From positions 228,011 to 292,010 of the forward strand of contig JWIT01000004.1 in NCBI GenBank assembly GCA_000949895.1: a stretch of 64,000 nucleotides of DNA, given 5' to 3'. Positions 24,442 through 35,002 of the stretch are shown piece by piece. The notes beneath the pieces were generated by a model that saw nothing but the letters and a program-made list of their open reading frames with translations, made no database searches and was not told the DNA's origin. The position numbers and the translations under genes were made by a program. How positions within the stretch are numbered: position 1 is the stretch's first letter; every line of letters starts with the position of its first letter. This DNA comes from Agrobacterium arsenijevicii. GTDB lineage: Bacteria > Pseudomonadota > Alphaproteobacteria > Rhizobiales > Rhizobiaceae.

Positions 24442-25137
24442 TTACGCGCGGATAACACCAAGCAGAACCGCCTTGGCAACCGCCTGAAAGCGGTTGCTGG
24501 CATTGAACTTGCCGATGATCTTCGCCTCCAGCATGTTGAGGTCGCTGCCTGAAAGACCAAGGGCGCGGGCGAGCCGCACCGGCGCATAACCCTCTGCCAT
24601 CAGTTCCAGACATTTCCGCTCGGTGTCGGTCAGCGCGATATCCTTGGCCGGCCCCCGCTCGGTGCCGTCGAAGCCGTCCATATCGGTGTCGGTGACGAGC
24701 AGTTCCTCGATCTGCTGAGCCTGACGCTGAAGGGTGGACCGCTCGGCAGTCAATTCCCTCTTCCGCTGCCGCAGCGCGTCGTGAAATATGTCGTCTGCCT
24801 CATCCTGTGAAAGTGAACGGACAAGTTTTTCCATGATGTCGGTAATGGATGCGACGGAAATGCCGACTTCGCGGCAGACATTGATGACGGCCATGCGCTG
24901 CACGTTGCGGTGGGAATAGACCCGCATCTGGCCGATGCGTTTCGAGGTCAGCAGTGCCTTTTCCTCGTAAAAATGGAGGGTCCGGTGCGTTACTCCGAAG
25001 ATGTTGGCCATGTCGGCGATGGGGACCGGTTCGGCGGGCAGGGATGAAGGCAAGCTCACATCCGGTAGAAAGCTGCTGATCCTTAGATTGGGTTTGTCCT
25101 CGTCGCCGTGTTCAAACGGCATCCTGCCATCCTGCAT
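24442..25137 (-). CDS. Hybrid regulator with MerR and LuxR helix-turn-helix domains
   Basis: 231 residues. Residues 37-105 form a MerR-type winged helix (ADMANIFGVTHRTLHFYEEKALLTSKRIGQMRVYSHRNVQRM). A coiled-coil follows at about 112-148, as in MerR dimers. Residues 168-231 form a LuxR-type HTH (LTDTERKCLELMAEGYAPVRLARALGLSGSDLNMLEAKIIGKF, ending in an AVAKAVLLG helix). So it has DNA-binding folds at both ends and no evident ligand domain. ATG 25137 is chosen since AGGGGGAA precedes it; a GTG at 25152 is in frame. It lies divergent from pdxJ and convergent with the helicase gene. Targets unknown. Confidence 0.85.
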   Translation of the reverse strand: MQDGRMPFEHGDEDKPNLRISSFLPDVSLPSSLPAEPVPIADMANIFGVTHRTLHFYEEKALLTSKRIGQMRVYSHRNVQRMAVINVCREVGISVASITDIMEKLVRSLSQDEADDIFHDALRQRKRELTAERSTLQRQAQQIEELLVTDTDMDGFDGTERGPAKDIALTDTERKCLELMAEGYAPVRLARALGLSGSDLNMLEAKIIGKFNASNRFQAVAKAVLLGVIRA

Positions 25138-25371
25138 TGCTTCCCCCTTCACGCTTTTTGACAGTGTGCCTGCTTTTTATGGCATCCGTTATTTGTTCCC
25201 CGCCACGAACATGCCTTCTGATCAAGACATTTTGCCGAACGCTGCATGAGAACCGTAACGTGTATTGCCTTCTTTCGTTCCCGTATCCTTAAAAAATTTT
25301 ATCGGCCTCCTTGCGGTCGGCGTCAACCTGCGTGAAACAGGATGTCAATTCCGAACCGGAGCCCCGATGCC

Positions 25372-26127
25372 ATGCCCGCAAAACTTTCCGTCAATCTGAA
25401 CGCAATTGCCATGCTGCGCAACCGTCGCGATCTTCCATGGCCGGATGTCGCGCATTTCGGGCATATTGCACTGGCGGCAGGGGCAAGCGGGCTGACTGTA
25501 CACCCTCGTCCCGACCAGCGCCATATCCGCTTTTCCGACCTGCCCGTGCTGCGCGCGCTCATCGATGACGGCTTCCCCGCAGCGGAATTCAACATCGAAG
25601 GTTATCCGACCGAAGATTTTCTCGTTCTTTGCGAACAGACCCAGCCGGAACAGGTGACGCTGGTGCCTGACGATCCGTCGCAGGCGACGTCCGACCATGG
25701 CTGGGATTTCCGGAAACACGCCGTTTTCCTGAAAGAAGTGGTGGGACGTCTCAAGGCCGGCGGCATGCGGGTCTCGCTTTTTGCCGATGGCGATGGTGAG
25801 CGCGAAGCGGTAGAGCTGGCCGCCGAGACGGGTGCTGCCCGCATCGAGCTTTATACCGGTCCCTATGGCGGCTGTTTTGACGATCCGCAGAAGGGCGACG
25901 CGCTTCTGGAGAAGCTCGGACAGACGGCGGATCACGCCAGAGCACTCGGGCTTGCCGTCAATGCCGGTCACGATCTGACTGTCGCAAACCTGCCCAAGCT
26001 GATGACACGCATACCATATCTGGCGGAGGTCTCGATTGGCCACGGGCTGACGGCGGATGCGCTGGAATATGGCATGGCTGAAACAGTCCGGCGTTTTTGT
26101 CGCGCCTGCGGTCAGGCTATTTCATAA
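25372..26127 (+). CDS. pdxJ: Pyridoxine 5'-phosphate synthase
   Basis: Condenses 3-amino-2-oxopropyl phosphate with deoxyxylulose 5-phosphate to form pyridoxine phosphate in the DXP-dependent vitamin B6 pathway. 251 residues, TIM barrel. The family opening [22 protein letters not shown], the [12 protein letters not shown] loop and the EFNIEGYPT segment are all present, as is the C-terminal [11 protein letters not shown]. Start ATG 25372 fits the family; an ATG at 25342 would add ten residues that look non-conserved. No other pdx gene is near. Confidence 0.95.
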   Translation: MPAKLSVNLNAIAMLRNRRDLPWPDVAHFGHIALAAGASGLTVHPRPDQRHIRFSDLPVLRALIDDGFPAAEFNIEGYPTEDFLVLCEQTQPEQVTLVPDDPSQATSDHGWDFRKHAVFLKEVVGRLKAGGMRVSLFADGDGEREAVELAAETGAARIELYTGPYGGCFDDPQKGDALLEKLGQTADHARALGLAVNAGHDLTVANLPKLMTRIPYLAEVSIGHGLTADALEYGMAETVRRFCRACGQAIS

Positions 26128-26198
26128 CCAAAGTCAATTTTTTTGCCTATAGTTAGCGAGCGCATGCTCCGTGCGCGAGCTTTTGAAGGCAGAGACAT

Positions 26199-27464
26199 AT
26201 GCAAGAACATCATGTTGTCGTCGTGGGTGGAGGCTTCGGCGGTTTGCAACTGGTACACGGGCTGGAGGGAGCCCCTGTCCGCATTACACTGATTGACCGC
26301 CGCAACCATCACCTGTTCCAGCCATTGCTTTATCAGGTTGCGACGACGGCTCTCGCGACATCCGAAATCGCCTGGCCGATCCGCCACCTCTACCGCGACC
26401 GCAAGGAAGTGACGACCTTGCTTGCGGAGGTGAACGGCGTAGACCGCGCGGCACGGACCGTGCATTTAAGTTCAGGTGAAACCATCGGTTTCGATACGCT
26501 GGTGCTGGCCACCGGCGCGCGCCATGCCTATTTCGGCCGCGACGAGTGGGAGCGTTCCGCGCCCGGTCTCAAGACGCTTGAAGATGCGACGACGATCCGC
26601 CGCCGTCTTCTGCTGGCTTTCGAACGTGCCGAACTCGCCACCAATGAAGACGAGCGGCAGGCACAGCTGACCTTTGTCATCATCGGGGCAGGCCCGACGG
26701 GCGTGGAAATGGCAGGCATGATCGCCGAGCTTGCCCACAAGGCGCTACCGCCGGAATTCCGCAATGTGGATACCAGAAAGAGCCGTGTGCTGCTTGTCGA
26801 GGCGGGCCTACGCGTCCTGCCGGTTTTCACCGAAGACCTTTCGTCCTATGCGAAGGAAGCCCTCGAAAAACTTGGCGTCGAGGTTCTGCTCGGCACACCG
26901 GTAACGGCCTGCACCGATGAGGGCGTGACGGTGGGTGAGACGTTTTATCCCTGCCGCACCGTGGTCTGGGCCGCCGGTGTGCAGGCCTCTCCCGCTGCCA
27001 AGTGGCTGAATGCCAGCGCCGACAGGGCGGGACGCGCCGTTGTCGGGCCGCATCTCAATCTGGAAGACGACGAAAATATCTTCGTCATCGGCGATACCGC
27101 CGCCGTCAATCAGGAAAACGGCAAGCCGGTGCCGGGCATTGCGCCCGCGGCAAAACAGCAGGGTGCCCATGTGGCAAAGGTCATCAAGGCGCGGCTCTCC
27201 GGCCAGCCATCGCCATCGCCCTTCCGCTACAGCCATCAGGGCAATCTGGCGACGATCGGCAAACGCGCGGCGGTGATCGATTTCGGCAGGTTCAAGCTCA
27301 AGGGCGTGCTGGCATGGTGGATCTGGGGCCTTGCCCACATCTACTTCCTGATCGGAACGCGCTCGCGGCTTGCCGTCGCCTGGAGCTGGCTTTGGATTTA
27401 CCTCAGCGGCCAGCACAGCGCGCGGCTGATTACCCAGAAAGAGACGTTGAAGGACGAGGCCTGA
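26199..27464 (+). CDS. ndh: Type II NADH dehydrogenase
   Basis: Single-subunit, non-proton-pumping NADH:quinone oxidoreductase, peripheral on the inner membrane. 421 residues: FAD-binding GGGFGG at 10-15, the NADH-binding IIGAGPTGVEMAG motif near 160, and the second FAD contact IFVIGDTAAV near 295. A C-terminal amphipathic/hydrophobic anchor lies around WWIWGLAHIYFLIG. It follows pdxJ after 71 bases that contain a TATAGT-like box, so it probably has its own promoter. It is followed by a strong terminator. Confidence 0.9.
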   Translation: MQEHHVVVVGGGFGGLQLVHGLEGAPVRITLIDRRNHHLFQPLLYQVATTALATSEIAWPIRHLYRDRKEVTTLLAEVNGVDRAARTVHLSSGETIGFDTLVLATGARHAYFGRDEWERSAPGLKTLEDATTIRRRLLLAFERAELATNEDERQAQLTFVIIGAGPTGVEMAGMIAELAHKALPPEFRNVDTRKSRVLLVEAGLRVLPVFTEDLSSYAKEALEKLGVEVLLGTPVTACTDEGVTVGETFYPCRTVVWAAGVQASPAAKWLNASADRAGRAVVGPHLNLEDDENIFVIGDTAAVNQENGKPVPGIAPAAKQQGAHVAKVIKARLSGQPSPSPFRYSHQGNLATIGKRAAVIDFGRFKLKGVLAWWIWGLAHIYFLIGTRSRLAVAWSWLWIYLSGQHSARLITQKETLKDEA

Positions 27465-27485
27465 GGGCAGGGTGGATAAAGAAAA

Positions 27486-27510
27486 GGGCGGGAAGCATGG
27501 CTTCCCGCCC
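27486..27510. terminator. Bidirectional terminator between ndh and the ADH gene
   Basis: Perfect 11-bp stem GGGCGGGAAGC/GCTTCCCGCCC (27486-27496 with 27500-27510) and a three-base loop ATG. It is flanked by TTCTTC on the plus side and TTTTCTTTAT on the minus side, so it can serve both convergent genes. Confidence 0.85.
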
Positions 27511-27552
27511 TTCTTCGACAGCGAGAGCAGCTTGCTCCCACATATCCATTCA

Positions 27553-28599
27553 TCAGGCGTCGAGCGATGCCATGTCGATGACGAAGCGGTAACGCACGTC
27601 GCTCTTCAGCACGCGCTCATAGGCTTCGTTGACGTCCTGGATGTTGATCGTTTCGATCTCCGAGACGATGTTGTGCTCGCCGCAGAAGTCCAGCATTTCC
27701 TGGGTTTCCTTGGTCGAGCCGATCATCGAACCGGACAGGCTCTTGGCGCCGATGATGAGCGAGAAGGCGTGGACCGGGATCGCGTGTTCCGGCGCACCCA
27801 CCACAACCATGTTGCCCTTGGGCTTCAAGAGGCCGAGATAGGCGTTCCAGTCGATTGCCACACCTGCCGTGCAGATGATCAGGTCGAAGGTACCGGCCAG
27901 CTTCTCGAAGGTCGAGGCGTCGCTGGTGGCGTAATATTCCTTCGCGCCGAGCTTCAGGCCGTCTTCCTTCTTCGACAGCGTCTGGGAAAGCACGGTCACA
28001 TCCGCGCCCATGGCGGCGCCAAGCTTGACGCCCATGTGCCCGAGGCCACCCATGCCGACGATCGCGACCTTCTGGCCGGGACCGGCGTTCCAGCGGCGCA
28101 GCGGCGAGTAGAGCGTGATGCCAGCGCACAGAAGCGGTGCGGAAGCGTCGAGCGGTAGATTGTCCGGGATTGACAGGACATAACCTTCCTTGACGACGAT
28201 AGAGTCGGAATAACCGCCATGGGTAGCGGTCTTCGTATAGGGATCGACGTCGTTATAGGTCTGGACCAGACCCGGCATGTATTGCTCGTTGTCGAGATCG
28301 CGGGTAGCGCAGCCGACACAGGAATCGACGAAGCAGCCGACGCCGACATGATCGCCGACCTTGAACCGGGTAACCTTGGAACCGACCGCCTTTACGACGC
28401 CGGCGATCTCATGGCCGGGAACGATCGGGAATACGGCGTTCTTCCATTCGTTGCGGACGGTGTGGATGTCCGAGTGGCAGATGCCGGCATATTTGATATC
28501 GATGACAACGTCGTCATCGTTCGGCTCACGGCGTTCGAAGGTGAACGGGGTGAGCGGCTTCGACGCGTCGGTCGCAGCATAACCTCTTGCAATAGCCAT
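27553..28599 (-). CDS. Zinc-dependent alcohol/aldehyde reductase, YahK-like
   Basis: Medium-chain dehydrogenase of the cinnamyl alcohol dehydrogenase/YahK group, 348 residues; such enzymes mostly reduce aldehydes with NADPH. The catalytic zinc ligands are Cys41 (GICHSD), His63-Glu64 (PGHE) and a later cysteine (PLLCAGIT). The Rossmann motif is GMGGLGHMG. The structural zinc loop is incomplete: Cys94 and Cys97 are present, but positions 100 and 108, normally cysteine, are Arg and Met. ATG 28599 is the family start. It is transcribed away from an AraC-type regulator, the arrangement seen for E. coli yqhC/yqhD. Confidence 0.9.
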   Translation of the reverse strand: MAIARGYAATDASKPLTPFTFERREPNDDDVVIDIKYAGICHSDIHTVRNEWKNAVFPIVPGHEIAGVVKAVGSKVTRFKVGDHVGVGCFVDSCVGCATRDLDNEQYMPGLVQTYNDVDPYTKTATHGGYSDSIVVKEGYVLSIPDNLPLDASAPLLCAGITLYSPLRRWNAGPGQKVAIVGMGGLGHMGVKLGAAMGADVTVLSQTLSKKEDGLKLGAKEYYATSDASTFEKLAGTFDLIICTAGVAIDWNAYLGLLKPKGNMVVVGAPEHAIPVHAFSLIIGAKSLSGSMIGSTKETQEMLDFCGEHNIVSEIETINIQDVNEAYERVLKSDVRYRFVIDMASLDA

Positions 28600-28666
28600 C
28601 TGAAATATCCTTTTGGGAGTTTGGGGACGGCGAAATATGCAATGGAAGCGCGGAGAGGCGTTAGAG

Positions 28667-28698
28667 CGATCCTCCAAGCTTTTTGCACGATCCTGCAA
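28667..28698. promoter_or_regulatory. Direct-repeat operator between ADH and AraC genes
   Basis: Two copies of CGATCCTnCAA: 28667-28677 (n = C) and 28688-28698 (n = G), 21 bases apart start to start, so on the same helix face. Tandem direct half-sites are what AraC-family proteins bind. They lie 68 to 99 bases before the ADH start, and the AraC-type gene is on the other side. Confidence 0.6.
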
Positions 28699-28790
28699 AA
28701 AATACCCGGTGCGCTCTTTGCGGAAGTCGGCTGGCTTTCTAGATAAGGGTCAACTAACGCATATCTTCCTTCATTTAAGGGATTTCCCCT

Positions 28791-29711
28791 ATGTCCTTGC
28801 CGTTCAATCTCTATCAGGAGATCGCCTCCATCGCCGCGCGACATGCCATCAGCGATGGCGAGGTGCAGACGGCGATCGAATCCCTCGGCATCAGCCGGCG
28901 CACTGTTCCCAGCGCGCCATGCCACGGCAGCTACCGCCCCTGTTTCGCAATGGTGATCCAGGGGTCGAAAAGCGTTCAGCTGGGAACGGATACCATCAAT
29001 TACGGTGCGGGCGACTATCTCCTGACATCGCTCGACCTGCCGGTGACCTGGCGTGTGGTGGAGGCGAGCAAGGAGGTTCCGCATTTTTGCATCGGACTTG
29101 CCATCGACAACGAAAAGCTGCTCGATCTTATGCGCCGCATGCCCATCGATCCGCCTGCGGAGCCGGTGAACGGGCAGCGTGGCATCGTCGTCAATGCCGC
29201 CACGCCGGAGCTTCTCGACGCAGCCATCCGGCTGTTGCGCCTGCTTGATCGTCCGGCAGACATTGCCGCGATGGCGCCATTGATCGAGCAGGAAATCCTC
29301 TACCGTATCCTGACGGGACCGGCCGGCGGACAGTTGATGAACATCGTCGCGGCCGGCAGCCATGGCAACCGCATCGCCCGCGCCATTGCCTGGCTGCGCG
29401 AGAATTTTGCGCGCCAGTTGCGCATCGAGGATCTCGCCGAACATATCGGCATGAGCGTGTCGTCCTTCCATCACCACTTCAAGACGATCACGGCCATGAC
29501 GCCTATTCAGTACCAGAAGCAGTTACGGCTGCATGAGGCGCGGCGGCTGATGCTGCTGGAGCGGCTGGACGCCGGCACGGCTGGCCATCGCGTCGGTTAT
29601 CAAAGCCCCTCGCAGTTCAGCCGGGAATATAGCCGCTTTTACGGACTATCGCCGTCGCGTGATGTTATTGCGGCGGATCAGGCCGTTCCGCCATCGGCCC
29701 TCGGGGCTTGA
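28791..29711 (+). CDS. AraC-family transcriptional regulator (YqhC-like)
   Basis: 306 residues. An AraC_N-type N-terminal cupin domain (PCFAMVIQGSKSVQLGTDTINYGAGDYLLTSLDLPVTWRV) precedes two C-terminal helix-turn-helix motifs (LRIEDLAEHIGMSVSSFHHHFKTITAMTPIQYQKQLRL and AGHRVGYQSPSQFSREYSRFYGLSPS). This is the YqhC/CmhR-type subgroup, whose members commonly activate a divergent aldehyde reductase gene. That fits the neighbour. The effector is probably an aldehyde, by analogy only. Confidence 0.9.
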   Translation: MSLPFNLYQEIASIAARHAISDGEVQTAIESLGISRRTVPSAPCHGSYRPCFAMVIQGSKSVQLGTDTINYGAGDYLLTSLDLPVTWRVVEASKEVPHFCIGLAIDNEKLLDLMRRMPIDPPAEPVNGQRGIVVNAATPELLDAAIRLLRLLDRPADIAAMAPLIEQEILYRILTGPAGGQLMNIVAAGSHGNRIARAIAWLRENFARQLRIEDLAEHIGMSVSSFHHHFKTITAMTPIQYQKQLRLHEARRLMLLERLDAGTAGHRVGYQSPSQFSREYSRFYGLSPSRDVIAADQAVPPSALGA

Positions 29712-29749
29712 TCCGGGGGCCGATGTTTTCAAAGACGCGGGCCGGAATT

Positions 29750-30631
29750 TCAGCCGAGCAGAGCGGGTTTATGCGCCCTGAAGAAATCTGCCGCTGATTG
29801 CGGTGTTGCCCCCGTTAGTGTTTCGAAGTCTCTGGTCAGGATATCGAAGTTGCCGGCTGCGATGTTGGCGTCGGCGGAGGCGATCATGCCAGCGATGATT
29901 TCCGGCAATCCCGTCGCCGCTATTGCCTGTTTGAGCTGTTCCGGCGTTACCTGCACTACGGCAAGCGGCTTGCCCGTCACCTCGGCTATGAGGGAAGCCA
30001 GCCCGTCGGCCGTCGATGTTTCCGCTCCGGTCAAGGTATAGATCCTGTTTTCAGCCGGTTTCAGCAGCGCGGCGGCTGCGGCACTGGCGCAGTCTTCCCG
30101 GGAAATATCGGCGAACCTGCCATTGCCCCGCGCAGTGAACCATTGGCCGCTTTTCAGATTTTGTGGCATGCCGTGCAGATGGTTGTCGAAATACCAGGAA
30201 TTGCGAAGGATGGTGTAGGGCAGGCCGCTTGCCTTGATCGCCGTTTCCGTCCCCAGGTGATCGGGCGCGAAGCTGACGAGCGATTTGGCGGGGTTTGGCA
30301 TCGAGGTATAGGCAATGTGCCGGATACCGGCCTTTGCGGCTGCCTCCACCGCGGCCTTGTGCTGTCTGAGACGAAGGCCGGGAACCGTGAGCGCATCGGT
30401 GGAAATGACCAACAGGGTCGTTACGCCGGAAAAGGCCGTGTCGAGCGATGCGGGATCGTCGAAATCCGCCCGCCGCACTTCAACGCCCTTTTCGGCAAGC
30501 GCGGAAAGCCGGGATACATCGCGGCTGGCGGCGACAATGTCGCCCACCGGGACCCGGTAGGTTTCGAGGAGGTGGCGGATGACGGCCTGTCCAAGCTGTC
30601 CGGCTGCGCCGGTCACCAGAATTTTGCTCAT
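29750..30631 (-). CDS. NmrA-like NAD(P)H:quinone oxidoreductase, QorB-like
   Basis: 293 residues resembling E. coli QorB (YtfG). NAD(P)-binding motif GAAGQLG at 8-14, then atypical-SDR segments such as IRHIAYTSMPNP and LPYTILRNSWYFDN. Members reduce quinones with NADPH. It is divergent from an HxlR regulator, exactly as qorB and its regulator are in E. coli and other proteobacteria, which supports a role in quinone/electrophile detoxification. Confidence 0.88.
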   Translation of the reverse strand: MSKILVTGAAGQLGQAVIRHLLETYRVPVGDIVAASRDVSRLSALAEKGVEVRRADFDDPASLDTAFSGVTTLLVISTDALTVPGLRLRQHKAAVEAAAKAGIRHIAYTSMPNPAKSLVSFAPDHLGTETAIKASGLPYTILRNSWYFDNHLHGMPQNLKSGQWFTARGNGRFADISREDCASAAAAALLKPAENRIYTLTGAETSTADGLASLIAEVTGKPLAVVQVTPEQLKQAIAATGLPEIIAGMIASADANIAAGNFDILTRDFETLTGATPQSAADFFRAHKPALLG

Positions 30632-30738
30632 ATTTCTATCCTTTCGGTGGTCTCAAAAAGAGAGCAGCTATAAAATAGGAATTGCCGAAAAGCTGTAAAG
30701 AAGGCAGGTTCTTGGCGGATCGTTACCAAAAGGGAACC

Positions 30739-31158
30739 ATGCTGATGAACATTGTCAGGCCCACGCGGCAGGAAAACTCACTGGAGGAGACGTTTGGGCT
30801 GGTGTTTTCTGTCACGAATTTCGCCGATTGCCCCGTGCGTGACGTCATGAGCCAGATGGGCGGCAAATGGTCCACCCTGCTTTTGGGGGCGATCGCATCA
30901 AAGCCCTATCGTTTTGGCGAGTTGCGACGCATGGTGCCGGACATATCCCAACGCATGCTGACCCAGACGCTGCGCGACCTGCAGCGCGAAGGTTATGTTC
31001 ACCGGCAGGTTTTTCCGACGAAACCGCCGAGTGTGGAATACAGCATCACCCCGCTCGGCACATCGCTTTACGCGCCGCTCAAAGTTGTTATTCAATGGGC
31101 GCTCGACAATCACGATGCAATACGCATGGCGAGAAGCCGTTTTGACGTCGAAAACTGA
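30739..31158 (+). CDS. HxlR-family regulator, QorR-like
   Basis: 139-residue winged-helix MarR-like regulator of the HxlR group. A conserved cysteine (Cys31 in [21 protein letters not shown]) stands just before the DNA-binding domain, the position used for thiol-based sensing in QorR/YodB-type proteins. The recognition region is [29 protein letters not shown]. Start ATG 30739 follows AAAAGGGA; an ATG at 30745 is possible. The shared 107-base gap with the quinone reductase gene should hold its operator, but no clean palindrome was found. Confidence 0.86.
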   Translation: MLMNIVRPTRQENSLEETFGLVFSVTNFADCPVRDVMSQMGGKWSTLLLGAIASKPYRFGELRRMVPDISQRMLTQTLRDLQREGYVHRQVFPTKPPSVEYSITPLGTSLYAPLKVVIQWALDNHDAIRMARSRFDVEN

Positions 31159-31281
31159 CAGCCCGCACCCGCCTTGCGTCATGGTGCGGCGCATCCTACT
31201 GCCGTATCGCGTCAATTCTCACCTCCCTTTGAAGAAACCGCTTGACGGACAAGCTGCCTCCGCTTAAATGGCGCTCGAACC

Positions 31282-31295
31282 GTACCGTACGGTAC
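31282..31295. promoter_or_regulatory. Palindromic operator before the TetR gene
   Basis: Perfect 14-base palindrome GTACCGTACGGTAC, 28 bases before the GTG start chosen for the TetR gene. This is the usual kind and position of a TetR autoregulatory site. Confidence 0.65.
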
Positions 31296-31323
31296 ATTAA
31301 TCAAGCCCTTGGAGTGGAAAGAC

Positions 31324-33044
<1,721 letters not shown>

Positions 33045-33067
33045 GCTTCGTTATCGATTGGAAAAAA

Positions 33068-33100
33068 GAAAGGCCGGGGCGAAAGCTCCGGCCTTTTTGT
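33068..33100 (+). terminator. Intrinsic terminator after ilvC
   Basis: Ten-bp stem AGGCCGGGGC/GCTCCGGCCT (33071-33080 with 33085-33094; one G-T pair), GAAA tetraloop, followed by TTTTGTTTG. Confidence 0.9.
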
Positions 33101-33146
33101 TTGTTTTGGTGACGCACGCCCTATCAGGGAGGCGGCTTGCGCTCGA

Positions 33147-34178
33147 TCACACGATGGCGTCGTCTTCCTCGATAACAACGGAAACCGGGAAGTGATCGGA
33201 AAATCCGCCAAGATTGACGTTTTTGACCGCATCGCCTTTCGATAGGCCGAAGCGGATCGGTCCTTCGTTCTTGCTATGGCTGACCATGGCGGCAATGGCT
33301 TCGACTTTTGCGGTTTCCTCGCGCACCTTGAAGCCGCTGCTGCCACCCAAGAGTGATCTGGAGACAAGGATCTGGTCGAAGATATTGGCATCGCCATTGA
33401 AATACAGCGTGCCGTAGATCGTTCTTGCCGTGCCGACGGAATCCGTCACCGGCTGGCGCAGATAGTTCCAGGCGAGATTGTAGAACATGGCCGATTGCGA
33501 GTTTTCGACGTCGTCGCGCTCGCGGGTCGAATTGGCGTGGTAGCGCAGCGATGCATCGGCAGGGTCGTCGTTGAAATCGCCGAAGGCGATGACGGCGATG
33601 TCGTTGCCTTTCTCCTCCCTGATCCGCTGGTGCCAGTAACCCAGCGTCTCGCCGGCGGTCATGCGAAAACCGGCGCTTTCCACCGCTCCGCCGGAACGTG
33701 ACGGCCAGTGATTTGAGAGTGCGATAAGCTGGCGGCCGCCCTTGGTGATGAAGGTGCATTGGGTGATGTCGCGGGTGCCGGTGCGGCGCATCACGAAATG
33801 GCTGAAAATCTCGTTCTCGTTGATCAGCAGCTTTTTGCTGTCGTAGATGAAGGCGGTGTCGATGCCGCGCTGGTCCTTGCTGGAATCGGCATGCACCACG
33901 CGATAGGCGCGCTCGGGCAAGAGGTCGTTCAGATGTTCCGCAAGCGTCTCCAGAACGAAACGGTTCTCGACCTCACAGACGCCAAGCAGATCAGGCCCGG
34001 CACCGCCGATCTGCCGGATGATCGAACCGAGTTGCCTGATCTTGGTCTTGAACAGATCCTCGGTCCAGCCTTTCAGATCATTCTTCAGCCTCTCGGCAAT
34101 CCACGGTTCCCGCGCCGGATATCCCTCCGGCGCAAACAGGTTTTCGACATTCCAGAACGCCAGGACATATTGTGTCAT
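33147..34178 (-). CDS. Endonuclease/exonuclease/phosphatase family protein (first)
   Basis: 343 residues of the EEP (DNase I-like) superfamily: opening [10 protein letters not shown] (metal Asn/Glu region), GVCEVENR (catalytic Glu), [19 protein letters not shown] (catalytic Asp/Asn) and the C-terminal [10 protein letters not shown] (Asp-His). All active-site blocks are present. No signal peptide, so probably cytoplasmic; the substrate (DNA, phosphoester or lipid) is unknown. A second, divergent EEP protein is encoded at 40.3 kb. Confidence 0.85.
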   Translation of the reverse strand: MTQYVLAFWNVENLFAPEGYPAREPWIAERLKNDLKGWTEDLFKTKIRQLGSIIRQIGGAGPDLLGVCEVENRFVLETLAEHLNDLLPERAYRVVHADSSKDQRGIDTAFIYDSKKLLINENEIFSHFVMRRTGTRDITQCTFITKGGRQLIALSNHWPSRSGGAVESAGFRMTAGETLGYWHQRIREEKGNDIAVIAFGDFNDDPADASLRYHANSTRERDDVENSQSAMFYNLAWNYLRQPVTDSVGTARTIYGTLYFNGDANIFDQILVSRSLLGGSSGFKVREETAKVEAIAAMVSHSKNEGPIRFGLSKGDAVKNVNLGGFSDHFPVSVVIEEDDAIV

Positions 34179-34286
34179 GATACCTCACCCCTCCGGTTGG
34201 TTTTGCAAACCCAGTGGAAGTTTTTGCCATAACAACTTGAAATTGTCATGACGGGTGAAGCGCCCGGCCCATTTTGTCGTTCGATC

Positions 34287-34739
34287 TTATTCGCCCGGCG
34301 GGATGACGCCTTTGGTCAGGAGAAAGCAGCCGTAAAAGCGGGTCTCACCTGTCGTGATGGCGCAATAGGCTTTTTTGGCCTGTTCGTAGAAGGCGAAGCG
34401 CTCGATGCCGTACATGGGGGCGGATTTTCCTTCCGCGGCGTCGATCTCCTTCTGCACTTCGGCCTGTACGGGTTCCAGCTGATCGGGTGCGCCCATCACT
34501 TCCATCCGGCCGACCGAGGGCTGCAACGGAGTGTCGAGCGGCAATACCGACAGGATCGCCTTCATGGCGCGAGCGGCGGAGATGTTGTCCATGCGCAGCA
34601 CCTTGCCGATCGTCGTATCGCGGGCCACCGAATCGGAAGGGAAGTTGGTGTCGGAGATCACCAGCGTATCCCCGTGACCCATGGCGCGCAGCGCGTGCAG
34701 AACATCGGCATTCAGCGCCGGGTCGATATTTTTCAGCAT
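34287..34739 (-). CDS. RbsD/FucU family sugar mutarotase
   Basis: 150-residue protein of the RbsD/FucU fold, closest by eye to L-fucose mutarotase. It opens MLKNIDPALNADVLHALRAMGHGDTLVISDTNFP, with the catalytic His22 and the Asp30-x-Asn32-Phe-Pro motif. The late YGCFLLTKG block contains the conserved Tyr. It converts anomers of a sugar before catabolism. ATG 34739 has GGGAG upstream; longer frames are not family-like. It is alone, with no sugar transporter or kinase beside it, so the sugar is uncertain. Confidence 0.85.
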   Translation of the reverse strand: MLKNIDPALNADVLHALRAMGHGDTLVISDTNFPSDSVARDTTIGKVLRMDNISAARAMKAILSVLPLDTPLQPSVGRMEVMGAPDQLEPVQAEVQKEIDAAEGKSAPMYGIERFAFYEQAKKAYCAITTGETRFYGCFLLTKGVIPPGE

Positions 34740-35002
34740 GTTGTCAAACTCCCATAATGCTTTCGCTGCTTCGCGACGCGCCCGCAATCCAGCCGGAAAA
34801 CCTTGCCGCGTCAATCGCAAAGGTGAGATTGTGAAGCTTTGCGGGAGGGTGTATTTGGCTTTGTCCGCCAAAAACGGGCCTAAATGCGGGTAACGTGCAG
34901 GGAGGCAGAAATAATATGAAAAACTGATAAGTCAGTATTGCTGACGTATCGACATTTCTGTAAAGATGCACGCATAAAAACGACACAAGAGGAAACGTAC
35001 CC

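Noticed and set aside
30632..30738. Operator palindrome for the QorR-like regulator
   Set aside because: Only scattered partial matches around AGCTATAAAATAGG; not good enough to call.
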